This document shows positions 1 through 7,513 of a DNA stretch of 13,996 nt, piece by piece. A program made the position numbers and the translations under genes. Source of the stretch: JABWBR01 sp036741235. Lineage in GTDB: Bacteria; Bacteroidota; Bacteroidia; Chitinophagales; Saprospiraceae. The notes beneath the pieces were generated by a model, which saw only the letters and a program-made list of their open reading frames with translations, did not search any database and was not told where the DNA came from. The number at the start of each line of letters is the position of its first letter. Within the stretch, counting starts at the first letter, position 1. Location: NCBI GenBank assembly GCA_036741235.1, contig DAINSQ010000123.1, positions 1 through 13,996 on the forward strand, read 5' to 3'.

Positions 1-7
1 TTTTCAA

Positions 8-37
8 TCGGGACTCACTTCGTTAGCCTTCGGTCGC
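8..37 (-). repeat. Left copy of a dispersed GC-rich repeat element
   Basis: The reverse complement of this 30-base stretch matches 8679-8708 at 27 of 30 positions, with a perfect 17-base core (8-24 against 8692-8708). The two copies are therefore inverted relative to each other and bracket the whole block of core genes. The core contains an AACGAAGTGAGTCCCGA-type sequence, and the same GTCCCG/CGGGAC theme recurs in the hairpins at 68-86 and 8704-8752. No transposase is seen. It is most likely a small non-coding dispersed repeat. Confidence 0.6.
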
Positions 38-45
38 ATCAGCAC

Positions 46-97
46 ATCAGCAAATCAGCACAACTTGTCCCGAATGAAGTTCGGGATCAGCAAATCA
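46..97. repeat. 12-bp direct repeat flanking a perfect hairpin
   Basis: ATCAGCAAATCA occurs at 46-57 and again at 86-97. Shorter variants (CATCAGCA) lie just upstream at 37-52. Between the two copies is a perfect 7-bp hairpin, with TCCCGAA at 68-74, loop TGAAG at 75-79 and TTCGGGA at 80-86. The arrangement looks like a palindromic unit placed in a short tandem-repeat tract, similar to 8631-8763. Both the hairpin and one repeat copy lie inside the 3' end of the small gene at 55-267. Confidence 0.6.
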
Positions 98-267
98 TCT
101 TTTTTAAAGCCATACGGACAATGCCGGCATCCGCTTTTGCAGCAATAACCGCGTTGTTGGAGGTAATACGCCGTAAAAACGTACCGGCCGTTTTCGATAT
201 AATAATCCCTGCCTTCTACTAAAGGCTCGGGCTTATTAGTAGAATCCGATTGTTGTTTATCACTCAT
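55..267 (-). CDS. DUF5522-like small cysteine-rich protein
   Basis: This 70-aa protein has a hydrophilic N-terminus and a compact cysteine motif near residues 42-51 (CCKSGCRHCPYGF). The motif is preceded by a Tyr-rich stretch of the form GRDYYIENGRYVFTAYYL. This pattern matches the small DUF5522 family of Bacteroidota, whose function is unknown; the four clustered cysteines suggest metal or cofactor binding, which is inference. It starts 11 bases after the DUF6580-like gene ends and reads in the same direction, so the two probably form an operon. The last ten or so residues, starting at Ile-Pro-Asn-Phe-Ile-Arg, are encoded by the palindromic repeat element, and the stop codon lies in the adjacent repeat. 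The C-terminus may therefore have been reset by insertion of the element. Confidence 0.75.
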   Translation of the reverse strand: MSDKQQSDSTNKPEPLVEGRDYYIENGRYVFTAYYLQQRGYCCKSGCRHCPYGFKKDDLLIPNFIRDKLC

Positions 268-278
268 ATTTTAAACCA

Positions 279-854
279 TCAGGCTTGTTGAAGAGCGGGC
301 AAGCGGTTTTTTGCCCACTCGAAAACGCCGAACAGCAGCGCGCTGTAGAACAGATCGCCGGCGATGGTATTGCCGAAAAACGGCAAACCGGCCGCATAAC
401 AGGCCGCCAGTCCGGCAGGCGTTTGCGGATAAGCGGCGCTACCCAGCCACACGGCAAAGTTGGTAACCAGGAAAAACAAAACCGAGGCCGACAAGCTGGC
501 CACCAGGATGCGGCCAGGACGCACTTTGCGCAATACCACAAAACCCAGCAAGACGATTATCGCAAACGCGGCGTATACCCAGGCACTGCCCCACCACACA
601 AAAGTGCCGGCAGGATAAAAAGCCTTGTACACTACGTTGTTCAATACCAGATCGCTGAGCCACATGGCGGCAAAAGGCACGGCAAAAGCCGCCCAGCGCT
701 GCGAAAAATATGCGGCGCCAAACAGGGCCATACCGCCGATAGGCGTGAAATTATAAGGGTGCGGCAACAAGCGGCTCAGCGCTGCCAGCAGAATAATCGC
801 TACCAGTATGGCATATTTCCATACCTTTGGGTTATTATTGATGTACGTATTCAT
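279..854 (-). CDS. DUF6580-like integral membrane protein, putative transport protein
   Basis: This protein of about 191 aa is mostly hydrophobic, with five or six membrane segments. The first is near residues 10-28, and others lie in the GGMALFGAAYFSQRW region, the WVYAAFAIIVLLGFVV region, the LSASVLFFLVTNFAVW region and the C-terminal LFYSALLFGVFEW region. The NFTPIGGMALFGAAYF signature after the first helix, the WLSD motif and the NFAVW motif fit the DUF6580 family. That family is annotated as putative transport protein and resembles the S components of ECF vitamin transporters; the substrate is unknown. I prefer the ATG at 854, starting MNTYINN; an in-frame ATG at 875 adds seven unlikely residues. 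A TATTTTTG box lies about 19 bases upstream of this start. It diverges from the solute-binding protein gene and is followed by the DUF5522-like gene. Confidence 0.75.
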   Translation of the reverse strand: MNTYINNNPKVWKYAILVAIILLAALSRLLPHPYNFTPIGGMALFGAAYFSQRWAAFAVPFAAMWLSDLVLNNVVYKAFYPAGTFVWWGSAWVYAAFAIIVLLGFVVLRKVRPGRILVASLSASVLFFLVTNFAVWLGSAAYPQTPAGLAACYAAGLPFFGNTIAGDLFYSALLFGVFEWAKNRLPALQQA

Positions 855-872
855 TGTAACAAACCGTTTGGG

Positions 873-880
873 CAAAAATA
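873..880 (-). promoter_or_regulatory. Putative -7 box (TAnnTTTG type) for the leftward DUF6580/DUF5522 pair
   Basis: Read on the minus strand this is TATTTTTG, an exact match to the Bacteroidota -7 consensus TAnnTTTG. It lies 18 bases from the preferred ATG at 854. A TTG triplet (minus strand, 894-892) is present but only about 11 bases away, closer than the usual spacing of about 19 bases, so the -33 element is not convincing. Confidence 0.4.
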
Positions 881-900
881 CACGCTTTTATCAAAAAGTT

Positions 901-908
901 TACTTTTG
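901..908 (+). promoter_or_regulatory. Putative -7 box (TAnnTTTG type) for the solute-binding protein gene
   Basis: TACTTTTG matches TAnnTTTG exactly and lies about 60 bases upstream of the preferred start at 970. With the opposite-strand box at 873-880 it forms a divergent pair in a 115-base intergenic region. No well-spaced TTG (-33) element is visible. Confidence 0.4.
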
Positions 909-969
909 CGCTGAGGGTAATCGCAAATCCCTCACTCAAGTTAACGGAATAACAGCAAATTCGATATTC

Positions 970-2025
970 ATGAGATTTTCGCAAATTATTGCAGGTACGG
1001 CAATCGCCATTGCGGCTATCATCACTTTCTCTTTTTGTCAACAACGCGAATCTTCTTCCGGTTCAAGAAGCTACCAACAAGAACTGGTAGTGTACAGCTT
1101 TCGCAGCGATAGCGCCGATATGCAGCTGCTTCGCCAGTTCGAAACGCGCAATAATATAGGCGTGCGGGTGGAAACAATGTCCGACCAGGCTATTTTACAA
1201 CGCCTGGCCCGGGAAGCCGCCAAACCCGTGGCCGATGTGGTGATTTTCAGCGATATCTATTGGGCTGAAATGGCCCAACAACAAGGCACGCTGCAAGTTT
1301 GCTGGTCAGATGCCATTAACCGTAATGTGCCCTCTCGTTATACCGATACTGACGGTTATTGGGTGGGCCTGAGCAAATGGGCCGTCGCTTTTGTCCATTC
1401 CAAAAAAGCGCTGGGCAGAACCCGTTATCTAACCTACGACGACCTGTCTAAACCCGAATTAAAAGGCAAAATATTGTTCCCCGCCTACAAAAGAGAACGC
1501 GCACAGGCCCTGGCCGCCGCGATGCTGGCCGTGGAGGGCGAAGCGAAAGTGCGACAACGCCTTCAGGGCTGGGTCGACAACAAGCTGTCGCTCGATTTTG
1601 CTAACGATAACGACCTCTTCAACGCCCTGGCTGCCGGCAAAGCCGCCCTGGCCTTTACTAACGGCGAAGCTTTTCTGCGCTGGCGTTATTCGGGCAACCC
1701 GCAGGCTTTTCAAGCATCCGAAGAACTCGACCTGATTTACCCCATGGATAAACAGGGTAATAATTACTACAATATGGTGGTCGCCGCTATGCCCGCCAAC
1801 GCTCCCAAACCCGACTATGCGCTTGCGCTGGTCGGTTTTCTCACCAGTCCCGACGCACAAGGCGTCTTTTGCGAATCGAGGTTCGAACTCCCCGTCAACG
1901 CCAGTGTTATTCCTTCTGAATTGCTGCTGACTCACAATGTGCCCATCGATGGCGACTATAGCTGGGCGGACGCCTGCAAACAACTGCCGGCTGCCGACCA
2001 ATTGCTGAAATCTGTGGGCTGGTGA
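970..2025 (+). CDS. Periplasmic solute-binding protein, family 1 (Fe(3+)-ABC-binding type)
   Basis: This 351-aa protein has an N-terminal signal, MRFSQIIAGTAIAIAAIITF, followed by Cys-Gln-Gln. It may be a lipoprotein, although Phe at -1 before the Cys departs from a normal lipobox. The mature part opens with the strand ELVVYSFRSDSADMQLL, and later has the PVADVVIFSD stretch, a hinge region (LKGKILFPAY) and a C-terminal NAPKPDYALALVGFLTSPDAQ block. These are typical of the FbpA/FutA-like ferric-iron binding family. I do not see a clear pair of iron-binding tyrosines in the expected place, so the ligand could be another anion or metal. The frame is open upstream to 808, but the signal peptide fixes the start at 970. 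No ABC permease or ATPase gene is adjacent, so it is an orphan. Confidence 0.75.
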   Translation: MRFSQIIAGTAIAIAAIITFSFCQQRESSSGSRSYQQELVVYSFRSDSADMQLLRQFETRNNIGVRVETMSDQAILQRLAREAAKPVADVVIFSDIYWAEMAQQQGTLQVCWSDAINRNVPSRYTDTDGYWVGLSKWAVAFVHSKKALGRTRYLTYDDLSKPELKGKILFPAYKRERAQALAAAMLAVEGEAKVRQRLQGWVDNKLSLDFANDNDLFNALAAGKAALAFTNGEAFLRWRYSGNPQAFQASEELDLIYPMDKQGNNYYNMVVAAMPANAPKPDYALALVGFLTSPDAQGVFCESRFELPVNASVIPSELLLTHNVPIDGDYSWADACKQLPAADQLLKSVGW

Positions 2026-2119
2026 TTTTTGGCAATCAGCCGTACAATTCTTCCACTTGAAGAAGCATTTATTACACGATGACCGTTATTTTGTATACGT
2101 TTTACAAGGTGCTATCCGC

Positions 2120-3958
2120 ATGAAAGTCCAAACACTTGCGCTTTTCTTCCTGGCCTGTTGCTGGCAGCTTATACCTGCCTATTCGCAAACCGACCGCTGG
2201 CAACAACGCGTTGTTTATAAAATGGACATCGATTTTGATGTCAGTACCCACCGCTTTGAGGGAAAACAGGAGTTGACTTACACGAATAACTCCCCGGATA
2301 CGTTATTCAAAGTATTTTATCACCTGTATTTCAACGCCTTCCAGCCAGGCAGCGCTATGGATGTGCGCTCGCGCAATATCCTGGACCCCGATAGCCGCGT
2401 CGCCGACCGGATTTTTAACCTCAAACCCGATGAAACCGGCTACCATAAGATCAATTCGCTGCGCCAAAACGGGAAAGCCGTCGATTACGCCGTAGAAGGC
2501 ACTATACTGGAAGTCGACCTCCAGTCGCCCATCCTGCCCGGGCAATCGGCCGTTTTCAACATGGAATTTTCTTCGCAAGTGCCCGTGCAAATCCGCCGCT
2601 CCGGTCGCAATAACGCCGAGGGCATCGACTACTCTATGGCCCAGTGGTATCCCAAAATGTGCAATTACGATTACCAGGGCTGGCACGCCAATCCCTATAT
2701 CGCCCGGGAGTTTTATGGCATTTGGGGCGATTTCGACGTGCGCATCACGATCGACAAAAACTATATCATCGGCGGCACCGGTTACCTGCAAAACCGCGAC
2801 GAAATAGGCCACGGCTATGAGTCGGAAGGCGTAAAAGTCAAACACAAGGGCAAAACCCTCACCTGGCATTTTACAGCCCCCAACGTACACGATTTTATGT
2901 GGGCCGCCGACCCCGACTACACCCACACGGTTTATACACGAAAAGACGGCATCGAACTGCACTGCTTTTTTCTGCCGGGCGAAAAAACCGGCGCCTGGGC
3001 GCAATTGCCCGCTATCATGGACAAAGCGCTCGACTATATCCAGCAGCGCTACGGGCCTTACCCTTACAAGCAATACTCCTTTGTACAGGGCGGCGACGGC
3101 GGCATGGAGTACCCCATGAGTACGCTCATCACCGGCAACCGGCCCCTGCCCAGCCTGGTTGGCGTTTCTATTCACGAACTCATGCATACCTGGTACCAGA
3201 TGATCCTGGGCTCCAACGAAAGTTTGTATGCCTGGATGGATGAAGGGTTCACCGACTACACCGAGTCGGAGGTAGCCAATTATTTGCGAACTGAAAAAAT
3301 ACTGCCGGGCGCCCCCGCTGCCGACCCGCACGCGGGCCAATATGCCGGTTATGTCAATTTTGCCAAATCGGGCTACGAAGAACCCCTGATCACCCATGCC
3401 GACCATTTTCAGACCAATGCAGCCTACGCCGTAGGTTCCTATACCAAAGGCGCTTTGTTCCTGCACCAACTCAACTACATCATCGGCCAGGCCGCCTTCG
3501 ACAAGGGCATGTTGCGCTACTACTACGACTGGCGCTTCAAACACCCCAATGCCAACGATTTTATCAGGGTAATGGAAAAAGTGTCGGGGCTCGAACTCGA
3601 CTGGTACCGGGAGTATTGGGTCAATACTACGTACAACATCGACTACCTGGTCAAATCTGTAAATGAAGTGGTGGGGCATGCCCAGGTCGCACTCCAAAAC
3701 GCCGGGCGCATGCCCATGCCGCTNNNNNNNNNNGACGGCCGCAAAGAAACGTACAATATTGCCCTCGATATCATGCGGGGCAATAAACCGGCAGAATCCG
3801 CCGAAGTCAAATACACCGTATTGCCCGATTGGCCCTGGGTCAATCCCGACTATACTTTCACCATTGAGGCGCCCAAAGATAAAATCGCCAGTATCGTCAT
3901 CGATCCTTCGGGGCGGATGGTGGATATCAACAGGGCCAACAATGCCTTCAAAAAGTAG
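2120..3958 (+). CDS. M1 family zinc metallopeptidase (exported aminopeptidase-like)
   Basis: This protein of about 612 aa has an N-terminal Sec signal (MKVQTLALFFLACCWQLIPA, then YSQ), which makes 2120 the better start; the frame opens at 2057 without a signal. The M1 zinc site is complete: HELMH at residues 352-356 and the third ligand Glu375, exactly 18 residues later. The exopeptidase motif GGMEY is at 327-331, with Tyr where the classic GAMEN motif has Asn, as in many Bacteroidota homologues. A likely catalytic Tyr441 lies in the YTKGALFLHQL segment. It probably trims peptides in the periplasm. Ten Ns (3724-3733) interrupt the C-terminal domain. The frame is the same on both sides, but the PMPL...DGRK link looks a few residues short. 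It is followed 18 bases later by the GT4 gene. Confidence 0.9.
   Translation: MKVQTLALFFLACCWQLIPAYSQTDRWQQRVVYKMDIDFDVSTHRFEGKQELTYTNNSPDTLFKVFYHLYFNAFQPGSAMDVRSRNILDPDSRVADRIFNLKPDETGYHKINSLRQNGKAVDYAVEGTILEVDLQSPILPGQSAVFNMEFSSQVPVQIRRSGRNNAEGIDYSMAQWYPKMCNYDYQGWHANPYIAREFYGIWGDFDVRITIDKNYIIGGTGYLQNRDEIGHGYESEGVKVKHKGKTLTWHFTAPNVHDFMWAADPDYTHTVYTRKDGIELHCFFLPGEKTGAWAQLPAIMDKALDYIQQRYGPYPYKQYSFVQGGDGGMEYPMSTLITGNRPLPSLVGVSIHELMHTWYQMILGSNESLYAWMDEGFTDYTESEVANYLRTEKILPGAPAADPHAGQYAGYVNFAKSGYEEPLITHADHFQTNAAYAVGSYTKGALFLHQLNYIIGQAAFDKGMLRYYYDWRFKHPNANDFIRVMEKVSGLELDWYREYWVNTTYNIDYLVKSVNEVVGHAQVALQNAGRMPMPXXXXDGRKETYNIALDIMRGNKPAESAEVKYTVLPDWPWVNPDYTFTIEAPKDKIASIVIDPSGRMVDINRANNAFKK
3724..3733. 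other. Assembly gap (10 Ns)
   Basis: Ten unknown bases lie inside the M1 peptidase gene. The reading frame before and after them agrees if the gap is ten bases (or ten plus a multiple of three). The run may be a placeholder of arbitrary length. Confidence 0.98.
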
Positions 3959-3976
3959 TCCAGTAAATCAGGTTGT

Positions 3977-5188
3977 ATGAAAATACTCCAATTGTGCAAA
4001 AAATTTCCCTACCCCCTCATGGACGGGGAATCTATTGCCATCCACAACCTGAGCAAGTCGCTGCACCAACAGGGATGCGAAGTTACCCTGCTGGCCATGA
4101 ATACCCTGCGCCACTATTACGCCGCAGAAGAAACGCCGGAGGCCCTGCGCCATTACAAGGCGGTTTACAGCGTCGACATCGACAACCGCATTAAACCGCA
4201 CAAGGCTTTTCTCAACTTGTTTTCAAGCGATTCTTACCACATTGCCAGGTTTATCTCTTCCGATTTTGGAAAAATGCTGAAAACATTATTGCAGCAGGAG
4301 GAATTCGACGTCGTACAGCTGGAAACGCTTTATCTGGCGCCTTATATCCCGCTGATCCGGCAATACAGCCGGGCAGTGGTGGCCATGCGGGCCCACAATG
4401 TGGAACACGAAATATGGGAGCGCATAACCGCCAATACGGAATTCGCCCCCAAACGCTGGTACCTCGACCACCTGACCGGCAAACTTCGCCGCTTTGAAAA
4501 AACGGCACTGGAATTGTACGATATTCTGGTGGCTATCTCCGAGCGCGACCTGGACAAATTCAGGACGATGGGCTACCGGGGCGCCGCCGCTGTAATACCC
4601 ATCGGCATTGAAGCCGGCGCCTATCAGCCCGATTACCAGGCCTTCCGGCGCGAACCCGCAATGGCTTTTATCGGCTCGCTCGACTGGATGCCCAATATCG
4701 AGGGACTGAAGTGGTTCCTGGATGCCGTCTGGCCCGATATCAGGCGACAATACCCCGATTTGCAACTGCATATCGCCGGAAGGAATACCCCGGGCTGGTT
4801 GCAACAACTGGATATGCCCGGCGTAACCATCCACGGCGAAGTGCCCGACGCCGCCGAGTTTATCAACCGCTATAGTATGCTTATCGTGCCCCTGCTGTCG
4901 GGTAGCGGCATGCGCGCCAAAATCCTGGAAGGCATGGCCCTGGGCAAAGTGGTGCTTACTACCTCGCTCGGCCTGGAAGGTATCATCGCCCACCACGAAA
5001 AAGAGGTGCTCGTAGCCGATACGCCGCAAGCCTTCCTGCAAACTGTCAACTGGTGCTTCCGGCAAAACGGGCAACTCGAAAGTTTGGGCCGCAACGCCCA
5101 GCAATTCGTATCCCGCCACTACGACAACCACGAAATCGGACGCCGGCTGCTCAAAGCCTATTCCAACCTAATCGTGGAGGCTATCTAA
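3977..5188 (+). CDS. Glycosyltransferase family 4 (GT-B fold)
   Basis: This 403-aa protein is full length for a GT4 enzyme. The N-terminal Rossmann-like domain starts MKILQLCKKFPYPLMDGES, where family members have a Gly-rich acceptor-side loop, and includes the RAHNVEHEIW block in its middle. The C-terminal nucleotide-sugar domain carries AFIGSLDWMPN, LQLHIAGR and the E-x7-E-like region SGSGMRAKILEGMALGK at about residues 307-323, which binds the donor nucleotide diphosphate. It should transfer a sugar from a nucleotide donor in the cytoplasm, in exopolysaccharide or surface glycan synthesis; donor and acceptor cannot be told. It lies 18 bases after the M1 peptidase gene and 6 bases before the GT2 gene, so coupling to the GT2 enzyme is likely. 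Confidence 0.88.
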   Translation: MKILQLCKKFPYPLMDGESIAIHNLSKSLHQQGCEVTLLAMNTLRHYYAAEETPEALRHYKAVYSVDIDNRIKPHKAFLNLFSSDSYHIARFISSDFGKMLKTLLQQEEFDVVQLETLYLAPYIPLIRQYSRAVVAMRAHNVEHEIWERITANTEFAPKRWYLDHLTGKLRRFEKTALELYDILVAISERDLDKFRTMGYRGAAAVIPIGIEAGAYQPDYQAFRREPAMAFIGSLDWMPNIEGLKWFLDAVWPDIRRQYPDLQLHIAGRNTPGWLQQLDMPGVTIHGEVPDAAEFINRYSMLIVPLLSGSGMRAKILEGMALGKVVLTTSLGLEGIIAHHEKEVLVADTPQAFLQTVNWCFRQNGQLESLGRNAQQFVSRHYDNHEIGRRLLKAYSNLIVEAI

Positions 5189-5194
5189 CCGGTT

Positions 5195-6415
5195 ATGCTG
5201 GATATATTACTTCATATCGTTTTCTGGTGCTGCCTGCTGGGGGTATTGCATACCTATCTGGGCTATCCTTTTTTGTTAAAATGGCTCTCAAAAGGCCGCG
5301 TTAACAACGCGCAGGTATATGGATCCGACGACGACAACTGGCCGAGGGTCAGCATCCTGATGTCGCTCTACAACGAAGCCCGGGTGATTGAGGCAAAACT
5401 CGATTCCCTGCGACAACTCGACTACCCCGAAGGCCGGCTACAGGTATACATCGGCTCCGACGCTTCCTCCGACGGCACCAACGACATCGTGGCCGCCGCC
5501 GCCCAACTGCCCTGGCTGCATTTTCACCCCTTTACACAGCGCAGGGGCAAACCCGGCGTCATCAACGAACTGGCGGCATTGGCCTTTCAGTCTACCCCCG
5601 CCTCCCCCGACCACCTGCTCGTCATCACCGATGCCAACGTCATGCTGTCGCCCGGCGTATTGCGACAATTGGCCAAACATTTCAAAAACAGCGCCATAGG
5701 ACTCGTCGACGCACACATGGTGCATACCGGCATGCAGGATCAGGGCATTTCGAAGTCGGAAGACCTCTACATCTCCAATGAAGTAATGCTCAAACACCGC
5801 GAAGGCATCTGCTGGGGCGCCATGATGGGGCCTTTCGGGGGGTGCTACGCCCTGCGATCCAATTATTTTGCGCCGGTGCCGCCGGCTTACCTCGTCGACG
5901 ACTTTTACATCGCCATGCACGTATTTGAACAGGGCGGCAAAGCCGTCAACGAGCTGGAAGCCCGCTGTTACGAAGCCGTCTCACACGCCATCAGCGAAGA
6001 ATATCGCCGCAAAGCCCGAATTGCCGCCGGAAATTTTCAAAATATGACGACCTTTGCGCACATGTGGTGGCCGCCAGTGAGCGCCCTGCGTTTTGCGTTT
6101 TTTTCACATAAAGTATTGCGCTGGCTCACGCCGTTTCTGCTGATAGCGGCAATGATCACAGCGCTGGTTTTGTATATCCGTGGCAACTTATACTACGGTT
6201 ACTTGTTTGTATTGTTGTTGTCGGCGCTGGCAGGGCTGCCAATGCTCGATTTTGCGCTGCAACGCCTGAAGATCAATCTATTGCCTTTGAGAAGCGCCAG
6301 GTATTTTGTCATCATGAACATGGCGCTGATCACGGGTTTTATGCGATTTATAAATGGAATCAAAAACAATGTTTGGGAACCCGTCCAACGCTACCATCCT
6401 GGAGGAAAGCATTAA
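5195..6415 (+). CDS. Membrane glycosyltransferase family 2 (processive-type)
   Basis: This 406-aa protein has one N-terminal membrane segment (about residues 4-29), a GT-A domain and three C-terminal segments (about 310-328, 332-351 and 370-386). GT2 motifs in order are SILMSLYNEARVIEAKL (53-69), SDASSDGT (88-95), TDAN (145-148, the DxD-like metal site), GGCYALR (205-211), VDDF (224-227, catalytic base region) and EEYRRKARIAAGN (258-270), in the place of the QxxRW motif. The layout resembles IcaA/cellulose-synthase-like enzymes, which polymerise a sugar and push it across the membrane. The product cannot be named. Its 3' end overlaps the start of the RibBA-like gene by about 60 bases, and it follows the GT4 gene by 6 bases. 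Confidence 0.88.
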   Translation: MLDILLHIVFWCCLLGVLHTYLGYPFLLKWLSKGRVNNAQVYGSDDDNWPRVSILMSLYNEARVIEAKLDSLRQLDYPEGRLQVYIGSDASSDGTNDIVAAAAQLPWLHFHPFTQRRGKPGVINELAALAFQSTPASPDHLLVITDANVMLSPGVLRQLAKHFKNSAIGLVDAHMVHTGMQDQGISKSEDLYISNEVMLKHREGICWGAMMGPFGGCYALRSNYFAPVPPAYLVDDFYIAMHVFEQGGKAVNELEARCYEAVSHAISEEYRRKARIAAGNFQNMTTFAHMWWPPVSALRFAFFSHKVLRWLTPFLLIAAMITALVLYIRGNLYYGYLFVLLLSALAGLPMLDFALQRLKINLLPLRSARYFVIMNMALITGFMRFINGIKNNVWEPVQRYHPGGKH

Positions 6416-7505
6416 GCTCAACACCATCGAAGAAGCCATTGCCGACATCAAGGCCGGCAAAGTCATCATTGTGGTCGACGATGAAGACCGCGAAAACGAG
6501 GGCGACTTCATCTGCGCCGCCGAGTGCATTACCCCCGAGATTATCAACTTTATGGCCACCCACGGCCGTGGACTCATCTGCGCCCCCATTGACGAGCGCC
6601 GCGCCGACGAGCTACAGCTCAACCTGATGGTATCTTCCAATACCAGTCTGCACGAAACGGCCTTCACCGTATCCATCGACCTGATCGGTCAGGGTTGTAC
6701 TACCGGCATTTCCGCCTACGACCGCGCCACGGGCATTCGCGCGCTGGTAGACCCCGCCACCAAACCCGCCGACTATGCGCGCCCGGGGCATATTTTCCCC
6801 CTGCGCGCCAAAACCGGCGGCGTGTTGCGCCGCACCGGCCACACCGAAGCGGCTATCGACCTGGCCCGCCTGTCCGGGTTTTACCCCGCCGGCGTACTCG
6901 TTGAAATCCTCAACGAAGACGGCACCATGGCCCGGTTGCCGCAGTTGATGGACATTGCCAAAAAATTCGACCTCAAAATTATCGCCATCAAAGACCTGGT
7001 AGCCTATCGCATGCGCAATGAAAGGCTTATCAAACGCGAGATGAGCGTCGATATCAATACGACCTACGGCCAATTTGAAGTGATCGCCTACCGGCAAATT
7101 ACTACCGGCGATATCCACCTGGCTATCAAAAAAGGAACCTGGCAAAGCAACGAACCGGTGCTGGTGCGCGTCCATTCCGCTACCGAAACCGGCGAGGTGC
7201 TGGGCGCTATTTTTGAAAACTACGGACTTCAACTGCAAAAAGCCATCGAACTCATCAGCCGGGAAGAAAAAGGCGTTTTGCTGTACATGCGCCACGGCGA
7301 AAAATCGGATATGCTGCTGCAACAACTGCAACATTTCGCCAAACCAGAGGGCAAGCCCGAAAGCGAGCAACGCGACTTCGGCGTGGGCGCTCAAATCCTG
7401 CGCGACCTCGACATCTGCAAAATCAGGCTGATCACCAACAACCCCAAGCGCCGCATCGGATTGACGGGCTACGGGTTGGAGATCGTGGAAAACATAGAAT
7501 TGTAA
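6354..7505 (+). CDS. ribB: RibBA-like: 3,4-dihydroxy-2-butanone 4-phosphate synthase with degenerate GTP cyclohydrolase II domain
   Basis: This 383-aa protein has two domains. Residues about 21-222 are a complete DHBP synthase (RibB), which makes the four-carbon riboflavin precursor from ribulose 5-phosphate. The acidic loop DDEDRENEGDF (42-52), HGRGLICAP (70-78) and RTGHTEAAIDL (160-170) are all present. Residues about 235-383 have the GTP cyclohydrolase II fold (RibA), including RVHS and a GVGAQILRDLDICKIRLITNN segment. However, the three zinc cysteines are replaced (Thr277, Glu288 and Tyr290 by alignment to E. coli RibA), and the catalytic RQEGR-type motif is now RHGEKSDML. This half is therefore probably not a cyclohydrolase. 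A second ATG at 6369 is an equally possible start. It overlaps the GT2 gene, and the VTC gene follows after 8 bases. Confidence 0.9.
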   Translation: MESKTMFGNPSNATILEESIKLNTIEEAIADIKAGKVIIVVDDEDRENEGDFICAAECITPEIINFMATHGRGLICAPIDERRADELQLNLMVSSNTSLHETAFTVSIDLIGQGCTTGISAYDRATGIRALVDPATKPADYARPGHIFPLRAKTGGVLRRTGHTEAAIDLARLSGFYPAGVLVEILNEDGTMARLPQLMDIAKKFDLKIIAIKDLVAYRMRNERLIKREMSVDINTTYGQFEVIAYRQITTGDIHLAIKKGTWQSNEPVLVRVHSATETGEVLGAIFENYGLQLQKAIELISREEKGVLLYMRHGEKSDMLLQQLQHFAKPEGKPESEQRDFGVGAQILRDLDICKIRLITNNPKRRIGLTGYGLEIVENIEL

Positions 7506-7513
7506 GCGGCGCC

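Noticed and set aside
285..914. Long plus-strand open frame opposite the DUF6580-like gene
   Set aside because: It is antisense to a clear membrane protein, has low-complexity Arg/Gln/Gly-rich content and no recognisable domain.
2048..2064. Hairpin TTCTTC/GAAGAA after the solute-binding protein gene
   Set aside because: The stem is only six A/T-rich pairs and no T-tract follows, so I would not call it a terminator.
2303..3697. 464-codon minus-strand open frame
   Set aside because: It is a shadow of the M1 peptidase gene, a common effect of GC-rich codon use; the plus strand carries the complete zinc motifs.
6612..7394. 260-codon minus-strand open frame
   Set aside because: It is antisense to the RibBA-like gene and has no family features.
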